Below, one piece after another: positions 8,825 through 18,493 of a stretch of DNA of 64,000 nt; position 1 is the stretch's first letter, and every line of letters begins with the position of its first letter. The position numbers were made by a program, and so were the translations under genes. The notes beneath the pieces were generated by a model that saw only the letters and a program-made list of their open reading frames with translations, was not told the origin of the DNA and did no database searches. The stretch is from Arthrobacter sp. MYb214 (GTDB lineage: Bacteria; Actinomycetota; Actinomycetes; Actinomycetales; Micrococcaceae), in assembly GCF_002979865.1 (NCBI RefSeq), contig NZ_PCPZ01000001.1, forward strand, positions 930,001 through 994,000, given 5' to 3'.

Positions 8825-9030
8825 CCCTTAAGGTTCCCACAAATTCCTGATCCGCGCAGAAATTTGGATGAAACTCACCTCAGCAGTTCCCATGAGTCAC
8901 AGGAGTAGTGTAAATTTTCTTGTATCACTTTGATAACAATTGCATCACAGTCAACATGGGGTACCACTTCCCCTCTGTTACCTGCGGAGCAAAGCCCGTT
9001 ATTTTCACCGTATAAATGAGGATTGACTCC

Positions 9031-10752
9031 ATGCCCCACGAATCCAAACATGCTTCCAAGCATGCGTTAGGCGTTGTAGCAGGCGCGGCCATTCCCGCTG
9101 CGGTCATTGGCAGCCTCGCCTTAGCTCCCGCAGCGCAGGCAGCACCGATGACTGTTCCCAACACCTCAGGAAGCTTTGCCAAGTCGGTAACTCCGGAGAC
9201 CATCAAGGTCGCTGAAGACCAGATCAAGGCCCACCTGATCGCTTCGCGAGTATCTACGCTGGGATTACCAGCTAAACGAGATGTTTCTGAAATCAAGATC
9301 CCGGCAGGTGCGTCCCTATGGAGCATCGCTCGGGAATATGACACAACCGTGTCAGAGCTGAAGAAGCTCAATAATCTTAAGAATGATTCAATCGTCGCCG
9401 GCAAGACACTCAAGGTCTCCGGTCATGCTTCGAAAAACAGCCCCAAGGGCAAGTCTTCGAGCTCGTCATCTTCAAGTACCGCCACTTACACCGTCAAGAA
9501 CGGTGACACCCTCAGCGGCATTGCGAGCAAGCACGACATGAGCTTGTCTGATCTGTTGAAGAAGAATGACATCTCTGCAAGCAAGGTAATCTTCCCCGGC
9601 AATAAGCTGAAGGTCAAGGGTTCGGCGTCGAGCTCCAGCAATACGACGCAGACGAAGAAAACTTCTTCTTCGTCGGGTTCTTCAACCTACACTGTGAAGA
9701 ACGGTGACACCCTCGGAAGCATCGCCATCAAGCACAATATGAGCTTGTCTTCGCTCCTTAGCAAGAACGATATCTCGGCCAGCAAGGTGATCTTCCCTGG
9801 CGACAAGATCAAGGTCAAGGGTTCTTCGTCCTCTGGCTCTTCGTCGAAGTCCTCCCAGAAGAAGTCCTCCTCCTCCGGTTCTTCAAGCTACACCGTCAAG
9901 TCCGGTGACACGCTCAGCGGCATTGCGGCCAAGCACGGCATGAGCTTGTCCGATCTGTTGAAGACCAATGACATCTCTGCCAGCAAGCCGATCTTCCCAG
10001 GCAGCAAGATCAAGGTCTCGGGTGGCACGTCGTCTTCGAGCTCCTCGCCGAAGAGCACTGCTGCGCCCAAGGCCAAGGCCAAGACGTCGACCTACTCCGT
10101 GAAGTCCGGCGATACTCTCAGTGGCATCGCGACCAGCCACGACATGAAGCTGGCCACCTTGCTGGATTTGAACCCCGAGTACAGCTCGAGCACGCCATTG
10201 AAGATCGGCGCCAAGCTGAAGGTTTCGGGCTCCTCGGTTGCACCGTCGGGTCAGGTCAAGAAGCAGAAGATCGGCAATAGCTTCGCTGGTCGTACCTACG
10301 CAGATCACGTTGTGCGAGATGCTAACTCGAACAAGGACTACCTTGACTCGATCAGTGTCCCGAGCCGCGGCGAGATGCAGGACCTGATCCGTTCCACTGC
10401 AAAGAGCATGGGCGTTGACCCGGCTCTGGCGTTGGCTCACGCGTACCAGGAGTCTGGCTTCAACATGCGTGCGGTCTCCCCTGCTAACGCCGTTGGCGCC
10501 ATGCAGGTACTGCCAAGCACCGGTGACTGGATCGCATCGGTCATTGGCCAGGACCTGAACGTCCTGAACCCACGGGATAACGTTGTCGCTGGTGTCGCAG
10601 TAATTGCCTACAATTTGGACAACACCGACAACCTGGACAACGCAATCGCATCGTACTACCAGGGCCTGGCCGGTGTTCGTAACAACGGCATGTACGAAGA
10701 CACCAAGCATTATGTAGCCAGCATCAAGGCTCACATGAAGAATTACCGCTAA
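9031..10752 (+). CDS. Secreted five-LysM lytic transglycosylase
   Basis: A cell-wall hydrolase of 573 residues. A signal peptide ends near AAQA/APM (residue about 37). Five LysM domains follow at about 88-131, 150-196, 218-263, 285-330 and 352-399; the middle ones are nearly identical and are separated by Ser/Lys-rich linkers. A C-terminal SLT-type goose-lysozyme fold occupies about 455-570, with the catalytic Glu in AYQESGF (about 473) and the AVGAMQVLPSTG motif. ATG 9031 is preferred over ATG 9016 because GAGG lies nine bases upstream. LysM binds GlcNAc in peptidoglycan. The gene stands alone with a strong terminator. Confidence 0.9.
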   Translation: MPHESKHASKHALGVVAGAAIPAAVIGSLALAPAAQAAPMTVPNTSGSFAKSVTPETIKVAEDQIKAHLIASRVSTLGLPAKRDVSEIKIPAGASLWSIAREYDTTVSELKKLNNLKNDSIVAGKTLKVSGHASKNSPKGKSSSSSSSSTATYTVKNGDTLSGIASKHDMSLSDLLKKNDISASKVIFPGNKLKVKGSASSSSNTTQTKKTSSSSGSSTYTVKNGDTLGSIAIKHNMSLSSLLSKNDISASKVIFPGDKIKVKGSSSSGSSSKSSQKKSSSSGSSSYTVKSGDTLSGIAAKHGMSLSDLLKTNDISASKPIFPGSKIKVSGGTSSSSSSPKSTAAPKAKAKTSTYSVKSGDTLSGIATSHDMKLATLLDLNPEYSSSTPLKIGAKLKVSGSSVAPSGQVKKQKIGNSFAGRTYADHVVRDANSNKDYLDSISVPSRGEMQDLIRSTAKSMGVDPALALAHAYQESGFNMRAVSPANAVGAMQVLPSTGDWIASVIGQDLNVLNPRDNVVAGVAVIAYNLDNTDNLDNAIASYYQGLAGVRNNGMYEDTKHYVASIKAHMKNYR

Positions 10753-10765
10753 ATAGCCAAAAGGA

Positions 10766-10807
10766 GAGGCGCTTCCAACACGGTGTGTTGGAAGTGCCTC
10801 TTTTTTT
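10766..10807 (+). terminator. Strong Rho-independent terminator after the LysM transglycosylase gene
   Basis: A 16-bp stem (10766-10781 with 10785-10800, one mismatch) and three-base loop followed by seven T residues. Confidence 0.9.
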
Positions 10808-10829
10808 GTTGCAGCTGATCAGGCTGCTC

Positions 10830-12317
10830 CTAGCCTGTACGGTGGTCAAGATCCAATGGCATGTCGATTACCACCTTGGTCCCGCCCTTCTCGCTCTGTA
10901 CCCAACGGATTTCACCCGATAGTTCGCTGGTAACCAGAGTGCGGACAATTTGCAGCCCAAGTCCCTCGCGGCGTGGCTCTTCTGGCAACCCGTGGCCGTC
11001 ATCTTCAATGACAACCCGTAGCCAATCCTTGCTATCGGCACCCTTGTAGCGTTCGGCAACCAGCGCGACTTCACCGTTGCGATGCGCTAGTCCATGTTCC
11101 ACGGCATTAGTCACCAGCTCATTGATCACCAGTGACAACGGTGTCGCCAAATCAGCGTCAAGCATGCCGAATTCGCCTTCACGACGCGTGGATACCCTTT
11201 GCTCCGGAGAAGCGATTTCCACGATCAGACGGAACTGGCGATCCATCAGATCATCAAATTTGACGGTTTCGTTCAGGCCCTTGGACAGGAAGTCGTGGAC
11301 CGAAGCGATAGTGGAGACTCGTCGCATTGCCTGCTCCAGGCCCTGCTTGCCGTCCTCTGAGCTCATCCTGCGCGATTGCATGCGCAACAGCGCCGCGACA
11401 GTCTGCAAGTTGTTCTTCACGCGATGATGGATTTCACGGATCGTAGCGTCCTTGGTGACCAGTTCTTTTTCGCGACGGCGCAGTTCGGACACATCGCGGC
11501 ACAGCACCAGTGCGCCCCAGCGCTTTGATTCGTTGCGCAGCGGAATGGCACGCAGGGAGAGGGTGACTCCGCGATGTTCCACCTCGGTACGCCATGGCAT
11601 CTTGCCCTGGAGCACCAGCGGAAGAGTTTCGTCGACTACACGACGGTCGCTGACCAGTGCCATCGTCAGATCAGCCAGTGGCTGGCCCTGGAGGACATCA
11701 GCTGCGCCTAATCGGCGGAAAGCTGAAACAGCGTTCGGGCTGGCGAATTCGACGGCTCCATCAACGTTGAGCCGGATGAAACCATCACCGACGCGCGGCG
11801 CGCCACGGCGGGAGCCGGTAGGGCTGGCGAAGTCCGGCCACAGCCCTTGGGTACCCATCTGCAACAGGTCATCAGCGCTTTGCCGGTAGACCAATTCCAG
11901 ATTGCTGGGTGTGCGGGACTGGTTCGGATCGAAGTGGGAAGTGATGACCGCAACCGGTTGGTTCTGGCGCACTAGCGGAATCGCCTGCACCGTGGTCAAC
12001 CCCATGATGATATCTTTGCCGGCTTGTTCGGCCGAGCGTTGCACTTGCTTGGTTTCCCAAGCGCGGTCCACCATGATGCGCAGATCCTTGCGGATCCGTT
12101 CTCCCACGAAGTCGCTATGGAAGGCGGTATGCGAGGTGGAAGGGCGCACGTGTGCCAAAGCCGTATAGGAACCGTCCCCGGTGGGGAACCAGAGCACCAG
12201 GTCTGCGAATGCTAGATCCGAGACCAGTTGCCAGTCCCCCACCAGGAGGTGGAGCCAATCCTCATCACCGGGCGCTAGTGCAGCACGTTGACGTAATTCT
12301 TCGGTGATGAGGGCCAT
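10830..12317 (-). CDS. PdtaS-type sensor histidine kinase (GAF-PAS-HisKA_2)
   Basis: A soluble kinase of 495 residues with no membrane segment. A GAF-like region covers about 1-150, a PAS domain about 180-280, and the HisKA_2 box IREIHHRVKNNLQTVAALL puts the phosphoacceptor at His298. The ATPase follows with NELVTNAVEHG and EDDGHGLPE. This is the layout of M. tuberculosis PdtaS (Rv3220c), which phosphorylates the ANTAR antiterminator PdtaR. No response regulator is adjacent, so it is an orphan here, as in mycobacteria. It starts ten bases after the GDH stop, suggesting co-transcription. Confidence 0.88.
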   Translation of the reverse strand: MALITEELRQRAALAPGDEDWLHLLVGDWQLVSDLAFADLVLWFPTGDGSYTALAHVRPSTSHTAFHSDFVGERIRKDLRIMVDRAWETKQVQRSAEQAGKDIIMGLTTVQAIPLVRQNQPVAVITSHFDPNQSRTPSNLELVYRQSADDLLQMGTQGLWPDFASPTGSRRGAPRVGDGFIRLNVDGAVEFASPNAVSAFRRLGAADVLQGQPLADLTMALVSDRRVVDETLPLVLQGKMPWRTEVEHRGVTLSLRAIPLRNESKRWGALVLCRDVSELRRREKELVTKDATIREIHHRVKNNLQTVAALLRMQSRRMSSEDGKQGLEQAMRRVSTIASVHDFLSKGLNETVKFDDLMDRQFRLIVEIASPEQRVSTRREGEFGMLDADLATPLSLVINELVTNAVEHGLAHRNGEVALVAERYKGADSKDWLRVVIEDDGHGLPEEPRREGLGLQIVRTLVTSELSGEIRWVQSEKGGTKVVIDMPLDLDHRTG

Positions 12318-12326
12318 TGGCGGTAT

Positions 12327-15300
12327 TTACCTTCGGACGATGGAACGCAAGAGGCGAAGTGCCACGGAAAGTGAAGCCATGTCGTCTCGTTCCAGGCTGT
12401 TCACTTCCGCGAACATAGTCTTCGCACGATCAAGGTTAGCCGCGTTTGCCTCTTCCCATGCAGCAACACGCTCTGCCGGGTCAGCAATATCGCCGTGGGC
12501 ATCCAGGATGTTGCCGGTCAGGTCGATGATCGTGGTGTACAGGTCATCGCGCATTGCGGCACGAGCCAGCGCCTGCCAACGATCCGAGCGAGGAAGGTTG
12601 GTGATGCGATTCAGCAGGCTGTCCACATCGAACAAGTCGTAGAGCACGTAGTATGTTTCTGCAACCTTGACCGGAGCGGTCCCGGTGCGGTGCACATATT
12701 CTGCCACGTCCAGCAGCGCGTAGGATTCGAACTGAGTCGCCCACATGCTGGCACGACGCTCCGGGATCCCCTGGTCCATGGCCTCTTCACGCCACTCCTG
12801 GAATCTCTGGAGGTCAGTGCCCCGAACCAAGGTTGGCAGGGCCTCACGCAGTTCGGTAACCGTCGCTTCGTAGCGTTTGACCGCTTCGGTGACCAGCAGT
12901 TCCTGATCGACGCGGTTGATGAACCAGCGGGTGGCACGGTCCAGCAGGCGGCGCATGTCGTGGTGCTGGCGGCCCCAGTGTTCCAGATCGGTTCCGGCAG
13001 GCTGTGCATTGATCGCATCGAACTGGCGGTCGAATCCGTAGATCTCACGCAGCGCGCAGAAGACCTTGGCAATCTGGACTTCGCTGGCACTGGTTTCTTC
13101 CATGGCACGGAAGACGTAGGTGATGCCGCCCATGTTCACGATGTCGTTGGCGATCACGGTCGCGATGATTTCTCGGCGCAACGGATGGCTTTCGAGCTGA
13201 TCCCCGAAACGCTCTACCAACTTGGTTGGGAAGTAGCGGCGCAGGGTCCGGGTGAAGTACGGATCATCGGCGAGATCGGATTCGGTCAGCGCGTTCGCCA
13301 GCTGGATCTTCGCGTATGCGGCCAGCACCGAGAGCTCTGGGGTGGTCATCGCCTCGCCAGCGGCGCGGCGCTCTTCCAGCTGATCCGCGTTTGGCAAGAA
13401 CTCCAAGCCACGGTTCAAGTCAGCATGGGCTTCCAGCCACTGCATCAGGCGCTCGTACGCTGGTGTCCAGGTCAGTGCCGCATGCTTCTCATTGAGCAAC
13501 AACACGTTCTGTTCGAAGTTGGTCGTCAGCACCAGATCACCGATGTTATCGGTCATCGAGAGCAGGAACTCCGTGCGTTCAGCCGCGGTGAGATTGCCCG
13601 CCTTGATCTGGCGGTCCACGAAGATCTTGATGTTCACTTCGCGGTCAGAAGTGTCCACGCCAGCAGAGTTGTCAATGGCATCGGTGTTCAGCAGGACGCC
13701 CTTGCGGGCTGCCTCAATACGGCCCAGCTGGGTCATGCCCAAGTTGCCGCCTTCGCCAACAACTTTCACGCGCAGATCTGCGCCGTCGACGCGGATGGCG
13801 TCGTTGGCTCGGTCGCCGACCTGGCCGTGGGTTTCAGCCGCTGACTTCACGTAGGTACCAATACCGCCGTTGTAGAGCAGGTCCACTGGCGCTGAGAGGA
13901 TGGCCTTGAGCAGTTCGTTAGGGCTCAGCTTGGTGGTGCCGGCGTCCAATCCCAGGACCTCGCGGACCTCGGCGCTAACCGGCACGGACTTGAGGCTGCG
14001 CGAGTACACGCCGCCTCCGGCCGAGAGCAGCTCCTTGTTGTAGTCTGCCCAGCTGGAGCGTGGCAGATCATACAGGCGCTGGCGCTCGTCAAAGGCGACC
14101 TGGGGATTCGGGTTCGGATCCAGGAAGATATCACGGTGGTCGAAGGCCGCCACCAGCTTCACGGTGGGGGTACGGCGCAAACCGTTGCCGAACACGTCTC
14201 CGGACATATCGCCCACGCCGACGGCGGTGAATTCGTCCTTCTGGGTGTCGATGCCCAACTCGAAGAAGTGGCGCTTCACCGATTCCCAGGCGCCGCGTGC
14301 GGTGATGCCCATGCCCTTGTGGTCGTAGCCCACCGAGCCGCCCGAAGCAAAGGCATCGCCCAGCCAGTGGCCCTTGTCGGCCGAGATCGAGTTGGCGATA
14401 TCGGAGAAGCTCGCGGTGCCCTTGTCGGCAGCGACCACCAGGTAGGAATCATCGCCATCGCGACGAACCACGTTGGCAGGGGCTTCGATGTGCTCACCGT
14501 TTTCGTCGGTAACCATGTTGTCGGTCAGCTCCAGCAGGGTGCGGATGAAGACCTTGTACGCGCCCTTGCCTTCTTCCATCCATGCACCGCGGTCGAGAGC
14601 TGGATTGGGAAGCTGCTTGGCGTAGAAACCGCCCTTGGCACCAGTTGGCACGATGACGGAGTTCTTGACCATCTGGGCCTTGACCAGACCTAGCACTTCC
14701 GTACGGAAATCTTCTCGGCGATCGGACCAGCGCAGGCCACCGCGGGCCACGGCGCCGAAGCGGAAGTGGGTACCCTCAACACGCGGCGAGTAGACCCACA
14801 GTTCGTGCTTCGGACGCGGGAATGGCGCGAAATCGATCTCTTCCGGGGCCAGCTTGAATGCCAGTGCCTTGTGGGTGGTGAAGTAGTTGGTGCGTTTGGT
14901 CGCTTCGATCACCTTCACGAAACGGCGCAGCAAGGTGTCGGCATCCAACGTTGGCACGGATTCCAGCGCTTCGGCGACCTTTGCGTGCGCCTTCTGCCGA
15001 GCAGCTTCCGAAGCCACGGAGCTCAGCTGCGGGTCGAAGGTGGCCTGGAACAGCTCCACAATGGCGTGGGTGACTGACGGGTTGCCAACCAGGGTGCTGG
15101 CGATGAAGCCAGTGGAGTTCGGAACCCCGAGCTGCAGCAGGTAGTGGGCGTAGGCACGAAGCATCGAGACTTCCTCCCACGTGAGTCCCTCGTGCAGCAC
15201 CAGTGCGTTAAGGCTGTCGGATTCGGCGAGGTTGCGGACCACTGCGCAGTAGGCCTCAGCCAGCTTGGCTTCCACGGCCTGGAAGTTGATCTCCTCATCG

Positions 15301-17156
15301 ATCTTCAGGCCCATGTCGTAGATGTAGCGTTCGCCGATTCCTTCTGGATTCAGCTCGTAGGGGCGTTCATCGACGACTTCCAGACCCAGATGCTGCAGAA
15401 CTGGCAGTATGCGCGAGAGCAGCAGCGGCTTGGTCACATAGATCTTCATGCGCTTGGAAACAGCAGAATCCTCATCCTGCTTCTCGTCATCGTAGAAGGA
15501 GACAACCGGGCCATCGACTTCTGGACTGCTCAACTCGGTGAGCAGGTCAATATCCTTCAGCGCATCTTCGATTTCGAACTGCACCTTGTAGGAAGCCGGG
15601 AAAGCTTCGGCCCAAGCATTGGACAGCGTGTTGGCATCGCCCAGTTCCAGGCGCGCGCGGGCGGTGTCAACGATGGCGTCAGACCAGGAGCGCACGGCCT
15701 TGGCAATACGATCCTCCAGTGCCTTGCGGTCAACCACGGGGGCCAGTCCGTGGCGTTGCAGGCGCAGCCGGTAGAACAAGCGAACGAGCGCGCCGGCACC
15801 CAGCTGCGCTTCATATTCAACGGATTCTGCGTTGAAGCTGCGCTGCAGCTCCTGCTCCACCCGCAGGCGCACTGCGGTGGAGAAACGATCACGTGGCAGG
15901 AACACCATGGCAGTGACGAAGCGGCCGTAGTCGTCCTTGCGAAGGAAGACCGAGGTGCGGCGGCGTTCCTGCAGGCGCAGGATACCGAGGGCAATCTTGG
16001 TCAACTCGTCGACAGAGATCTGGAACATCTCATCGCGTGGGTAGCTTTCCAGAATGGTGGTGATGTCCTTGCCCGAGTGGGAATCAGGCGCGAAGCCGGT
16101 GCGCTTCAGCACCGCTTCAACCTTTTCGCGTACCAGCGGGACGGTCTTCACGCTCGAGGTGTAAACACTGGAGGAGAAGAGGCCGATGAAACGGCGTTCG
16201 CCGTTGACTTCGCCATTGGCATCGAAGCTCTTGACTCCGACATAGTCCAGGTACACGCCACGGTGAACGGTGGAACGGGAGTTCGCCTTGGTCACGATCA
16301 GCGCACGCTTGTCGCGAGCGGTGATGCGGCCGCGCTTGGTCAGGTGCTGTGGACCTTGGTCCGCCAGATCGCGCATCAGTCCCAAGCCGCTGCCTGGGCG
16401 GGCGACCAGGACGTCTTCGCCGTTGATGGTTTCCAGCGAGTAGTCGCGGTAGCCCAGGAACGTGAACTTTCCGTCAGCTAACCAGTCCAGCAGCTCCGAT
16501 GCCTGCTGCACCTCGGCGATTTCCTCAGCCTTCGGAGTCTGCGGAAGGCTCTGCGCAATATCCTTGGCCCGGTCCAGCATGGCCGGCCAGTCCTTCACTG
16601 CAACACGCACATCTGCCAGAACGCTATAGAGGCGCTCAACAAATTCCTTGGCCTGCTCATCGCTGAGCTCGCGAGCGAGCTCGACTGAAATCCACGATTC
16701 GATGCGGGTTTCTGCACCGGCCGAAATCAGGGTGCTCAAATCCGAGAGCGCAGCGGTGTCACCGCTGGCAACATGCTGCAGACCAGCATGGCTGATCTTT
16801 GAAATTTCGCCGGTCTCGGTCTTGCGGGAGACAACGAACGTCGGATGCACTACCAGCTGAATTGGTGAATTCAGCTGCACTAGTGCGGCAGTTACCGAAT
16901 CAACAAGGAATGGCATGTCATCGGTGACGATGTGGACCACTGAAATTCCGTTGTTGCGGGTAATGGCGACATTAGCGTTTTCAGCATCACGCTGATACCC
17001 GATTTCCAGATGTGCTGCCACGCGAGCTTCGAGTTCGTCTGGCCGGTAGGCCGCCACGTCTTCGGTCGCAATTTGGCCATAGTACTCGCTCACCAATTTC
17101 GAGGTGAGTGTCTCATCCATGAATGATTCTGACATGCTGGATTCCGACGAGTTCAA
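12327..17156 (-). CDS. gdh: Large NAD-dependent glutamate dehydrogenase
   Basis: Oxidatively deaminates glutamate to 2-oxoglutarate with NAD+. At 1,609 residues it belongs to the 180-kDa L_180 class (M. tuberculosis Rv2476c). An N-terminal ACT-like regulatory half precedes the catalytic core, which contains GGLRWSDRREDFRTEVLGLV and KNSVIVPTGAKGGF with the catalytic lysine. The NAD domain includes GVGDMSGDVFGNG and KVVGEGGNLGMTQLGR. The start is TTG 17156, supported by GGAGG seven bases upstream. In mycobacteria this enzyme is inhibited by GarA; no garA is visible here. The pdtaS-like gene follows closely. Confidence 0.93.
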   Translation of the reverse strand: MNSSESSMSESFMDETLTSKLVSEYYGQIATEDVAAYRPDELEARVAAHLEIGYQRDAENANVAITRNNGISVVHIVTDDMPFLVDSVTAALVQLNSPIQLVVHPTFVVSRKTETGEISKISHAGLQHVASGDTAALSDLSTLISAGAETRIESWISVELARELSDEQAKEFVERLYSVLADVRVAVKDWPAMLDRAKDIAQSLPQTPKAEEIAEVQQASELLDWLADGKFTFLGYRDYSLETINGEDVLVARPGSGLGLMRDLADQGPQHLTKRGRITARDKRALIVTKANSRSTVHRGVYLDYVGVKSFDANGEVNGERRFIGLFSSSVYTSSVKTVPLVREKVEAVLKRTGFAPDSHSGKDITTILESYPRDEMFQISVDELTKIALGILRLQERRRTSVFLRKDDYGRFVTAMVFLPRDRFSTAVRLRVEQELQRSFNAESVEYEAQLGAGALVRLFYRLRLQRHGLAPVVDRKALEDRIAKAVRSWSDAIVDTARARLELGDANTLSNAWAEAFPASYKVQFEIEDALKDIDLLTELSSPEVDGPVVSFYDDEKQDEDSAVSKRMKIYVTKPLLLSRILPVLQHLGLEVVDERPYELNPEGIGERYIYDMGLKIDEEINFQAVEAKLAEAYCAVVRNLAESDSLNALVLHEGLTWEEVSMLRAYAHYLLQLGVPNSTGFIASTLVGNPSVTHAIVELFQATFDPQLSSVASEAARQKAHAKVAEALESVPTLDADTLLRRFVKVIEATKRTNYFTTHKALAFKLAPEEIDFAPFPRPKHELWVYSPRVEGTHFRFGAVARGGLRWSDRREDFRTEVLGLVKAQMVKNSVIVPTGAKGGFYAKQLPNPALDRGAWMEEGKGAYKVFIRTLLELTDNMVTDENGEHIEAPANVVRRDGDDSYLVVAADKGTASFSDIANSISADKGHWLGDAFASGGSVGYDHKGMGITARGAWESVKRHFFELGIDTQKDEFTAVGVGDMSGDVFGNGLRRTPTVKLVAAFDHRDIFLDPNPNPQVAFDERQRLYDLPRSSWADYNKELLSAGGGVYSRSLKSVPVSAEVREVLGLDAGTTKLSPNELLKAILSAPVDLLYNGGIGTYVKSAAETHGQVGDRANDAIRVDGADLRVKVVGEGGNLGMTQLGRIEAARKGVLLNTDAIDNSAGVDTSDREVNIKIFVDRQIKAGNLTAAERTEFLLSMTDNIGDLVLTTNFEQNVLLLNEKHAALTWTPAYERLMQWLEAHADLNRGLEFLPNADQLEERRAAGEAMTTPELSVLAAYAKIQLANALTESDLADDPYFTRTLRRYFPTKLVERFGDQLESHPLRREIIATVIANDIVNMGGITYVFRAMEETSASEVQIAKVFCALREIYGFDRQFDAINAQPAGTDLEHWGRQHHDMRRLLDRATRWFINRVDQELLVTEAVKRYEATVTELREALPTLVRGTDLQRFQEWREEAMDQGIPERRASMWATQFESYALLDVAEYVHRTGTAPVKVAETYYVLYDLFDVDSLLNRITNLPRSDRWQALARAAMRDDLYTTIIDLTGNILDAHGDIADPAERVAAWEEANAANLDRAKTMFAEVNSLERDDMASLSVALRLLRSIVRR

Positions 17157-17245
17157 AAGAACGCCTCCAAGAACAAAGTTCGATCAACCCGCGCCTTTGC
17201 GGATCTCTAGTTTTACCCACATTACTCGGTTTTCACCTCTGGGGT

Positions 17246-18493
17246 TCAAGCTTCGGAGTGAAATCGACGACTATTCCATTTCTTGGGTGAATCCGTGGAA
17301 TTTATGCCGGCCAAAGACCGTATTTCCATACGCAATAGGCACCGAGGTGCGATTTCGAGCAATGGGCTTCCTCCCAGCACTGCCGCGTTGCACGCGGCGC
17401 TGTCCTCGGGCAGATACCCTGCGATTTGGTGCGTCGGCCCAAACCGGTCCCACGCTTCAATCAACCTGCGCTTCGGGCTGCGCCCGGTACTGCTGGCTCC
17501 CACGCGGTTGAAGACGATTTTCGGATTCAGCCCGGGCAGTGCATCCTCCAATTCGTCGATGGCGCGAAGTGCACGCGGAATTCCCAAGCTGTCGGCACGC
17601 ACGATCATGAAAAGCTCATCGGAGCACTGGAGCATCTCGACGGTGACAGCGTTTCGCTGTGGTGCTTGGGTATCGAAACTGAGCTGTTCGTCCAATTCAA
17701 TGTACGGAGCCAAATCCAATACGACCAGGTCGTAGTGAACTTTGAGCAGCATGGCCGCTCGCCGCAGCGCCGAGGCCCGGACCTCGGGCCACCGGCTAGC
17801 ACGCGGGATTCCGGTCGCCACGCGCATGGTCGCCTCCCCGACCTGGACCAAGGAACATGCAGCGTTAAGTCGGGCAACATCCATCGAGCCGGCGTCGATG
17901 GCACGGCACAACTGCGCGATGGATGCCGATTCGTCCATGAGCCCCAATTGAATGGCGATGCTGGCGGCGTAGGTATCTGCGTCCAGAAGCACCACGGTTT
18001 TTCCTGCTGCCGCCGTTTCCACCGCATAATTCAGCGCGACGGTACTGCGCCCGGGAGATCCAGGGGCGCTCCAGAAGCTGACGATTCTTCCGTTCCGGCC
18101 CGTAGAGTCGTCCTCCGGTTCGGGAACCGCGAGCGTTCCGTCGGTTCCAGAATGATTCAATGACTGAACTACGCCCCTGATGCGTCCTTCCAGCTCGGCC
18201 ATGCCGGAATCCGCAGGCAGATGAAGGACATCAGGCAATGGCTTCCAGTCTTCGGGCCGGTCAAAGAACAGGACAACCGCTGTCTGGCGCATCAGCAACG
18301 CATCAAGTTGTTCCATGGGCGGCACCAGCTGGGCGTCGGCAACGATCAGCACATCAGCCATTCCGGTATCGCAAGCGGCAATGGCTTCGGCTATGCCGGA
18401 GCAGACGCGGGTGACCATCAGTTCCCCGCGGTACCCTTCGATTTGCCGGACGATTTTCTCCTGGTCGCCGAGCACTACGACCGAAATACTCAT
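17246..18493 (-). CDS. CpaE/MinD-like ATPase with degenerate P-loop
   Basis: A 415-residue protein with an N-terminal receiver-like domain (about 1-110) and a MinD/ParA-type domain from about 135. This is the layout of CpaE, which localises Flp/Tad pilus machinery. The P-loop reads SAPGSPGRST, where the family has KGGxGK(S/T): the Walker lysine is arginine and the signature lysine is missing. The switch region VVLLDADTYAAS and VVLDLAP are kept. It overlaps the upstream SAF-domain gene by four bases (ATGA), so the two are translated together. No pilin or CpaF gene is in the window, so a pilus role is uncertain. Confidence 0.72.
   Translation of the reverse strand: MSISVVVLGDQEKIVRQIEGYRGELMVTRVCSGIAEAIAACDTGMADVLIVADAQLVPPMEQLDALLMRQTAVVLFFDRPEDWKPLPDVLHLPADSGMAELEGRIRGVVQSLNHSGTDGTLAVPEPEDDSTGRNGRIVSFWSAPGSPGRSTVALNYAVETAAAGKTVVLLDADTYAASIAIQLGLMDESASIAQLCRAIDAGSMDVARLNAACSLVQVGEATMRVATGIPRASRWPEVRASALRRAAMLLKVHYDLVVLDLAPYIELDEQLSFDTQAPQRNAVTVEMLQCSDELFMIVRADSLGIPRALRAIDELEDALPGLNPKIVFNRVGASSTGRSPKRRLIEAWDRFGPTHQIAGYLPEDSAACNAAVLGGSPLLEIAPRCLLRMEIRSLAGINSTDSPKKWNSRRFHSEA

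Noticed and set aside
8936-9010. Possible c-di-AMP (ydaO-type) riboswitch before the LysM transglycosylase
   Set aside because: Actinobacterial wall hydrolase genes often carry this riboswitch, but the conserved GGGGGAACC-like and GGGUGAAUCC-like elements are absent.
9400-10230. CRISPR-like repeats
   Set aside because: The periodic similarity is due to LysM domains of about 45 residues and Ser-rich linkers; unit lengths and open frame do not fit a CRISPR array.
9883-10734. 283-codon minus-strand frame opposite the LysM gene
   Set aside because: It is an antisense shadow of the repetitive LysM coding sequence; the plus-strand protein has a signal peptide, five LysM domains and an intact catalytic domain.
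12495-13844. 449-codon plus-strand frame opposite GDH
   Set aside because: High-GC third-position bias makes long antisense frames; the opposite strand encodes a fully conserved GDH.
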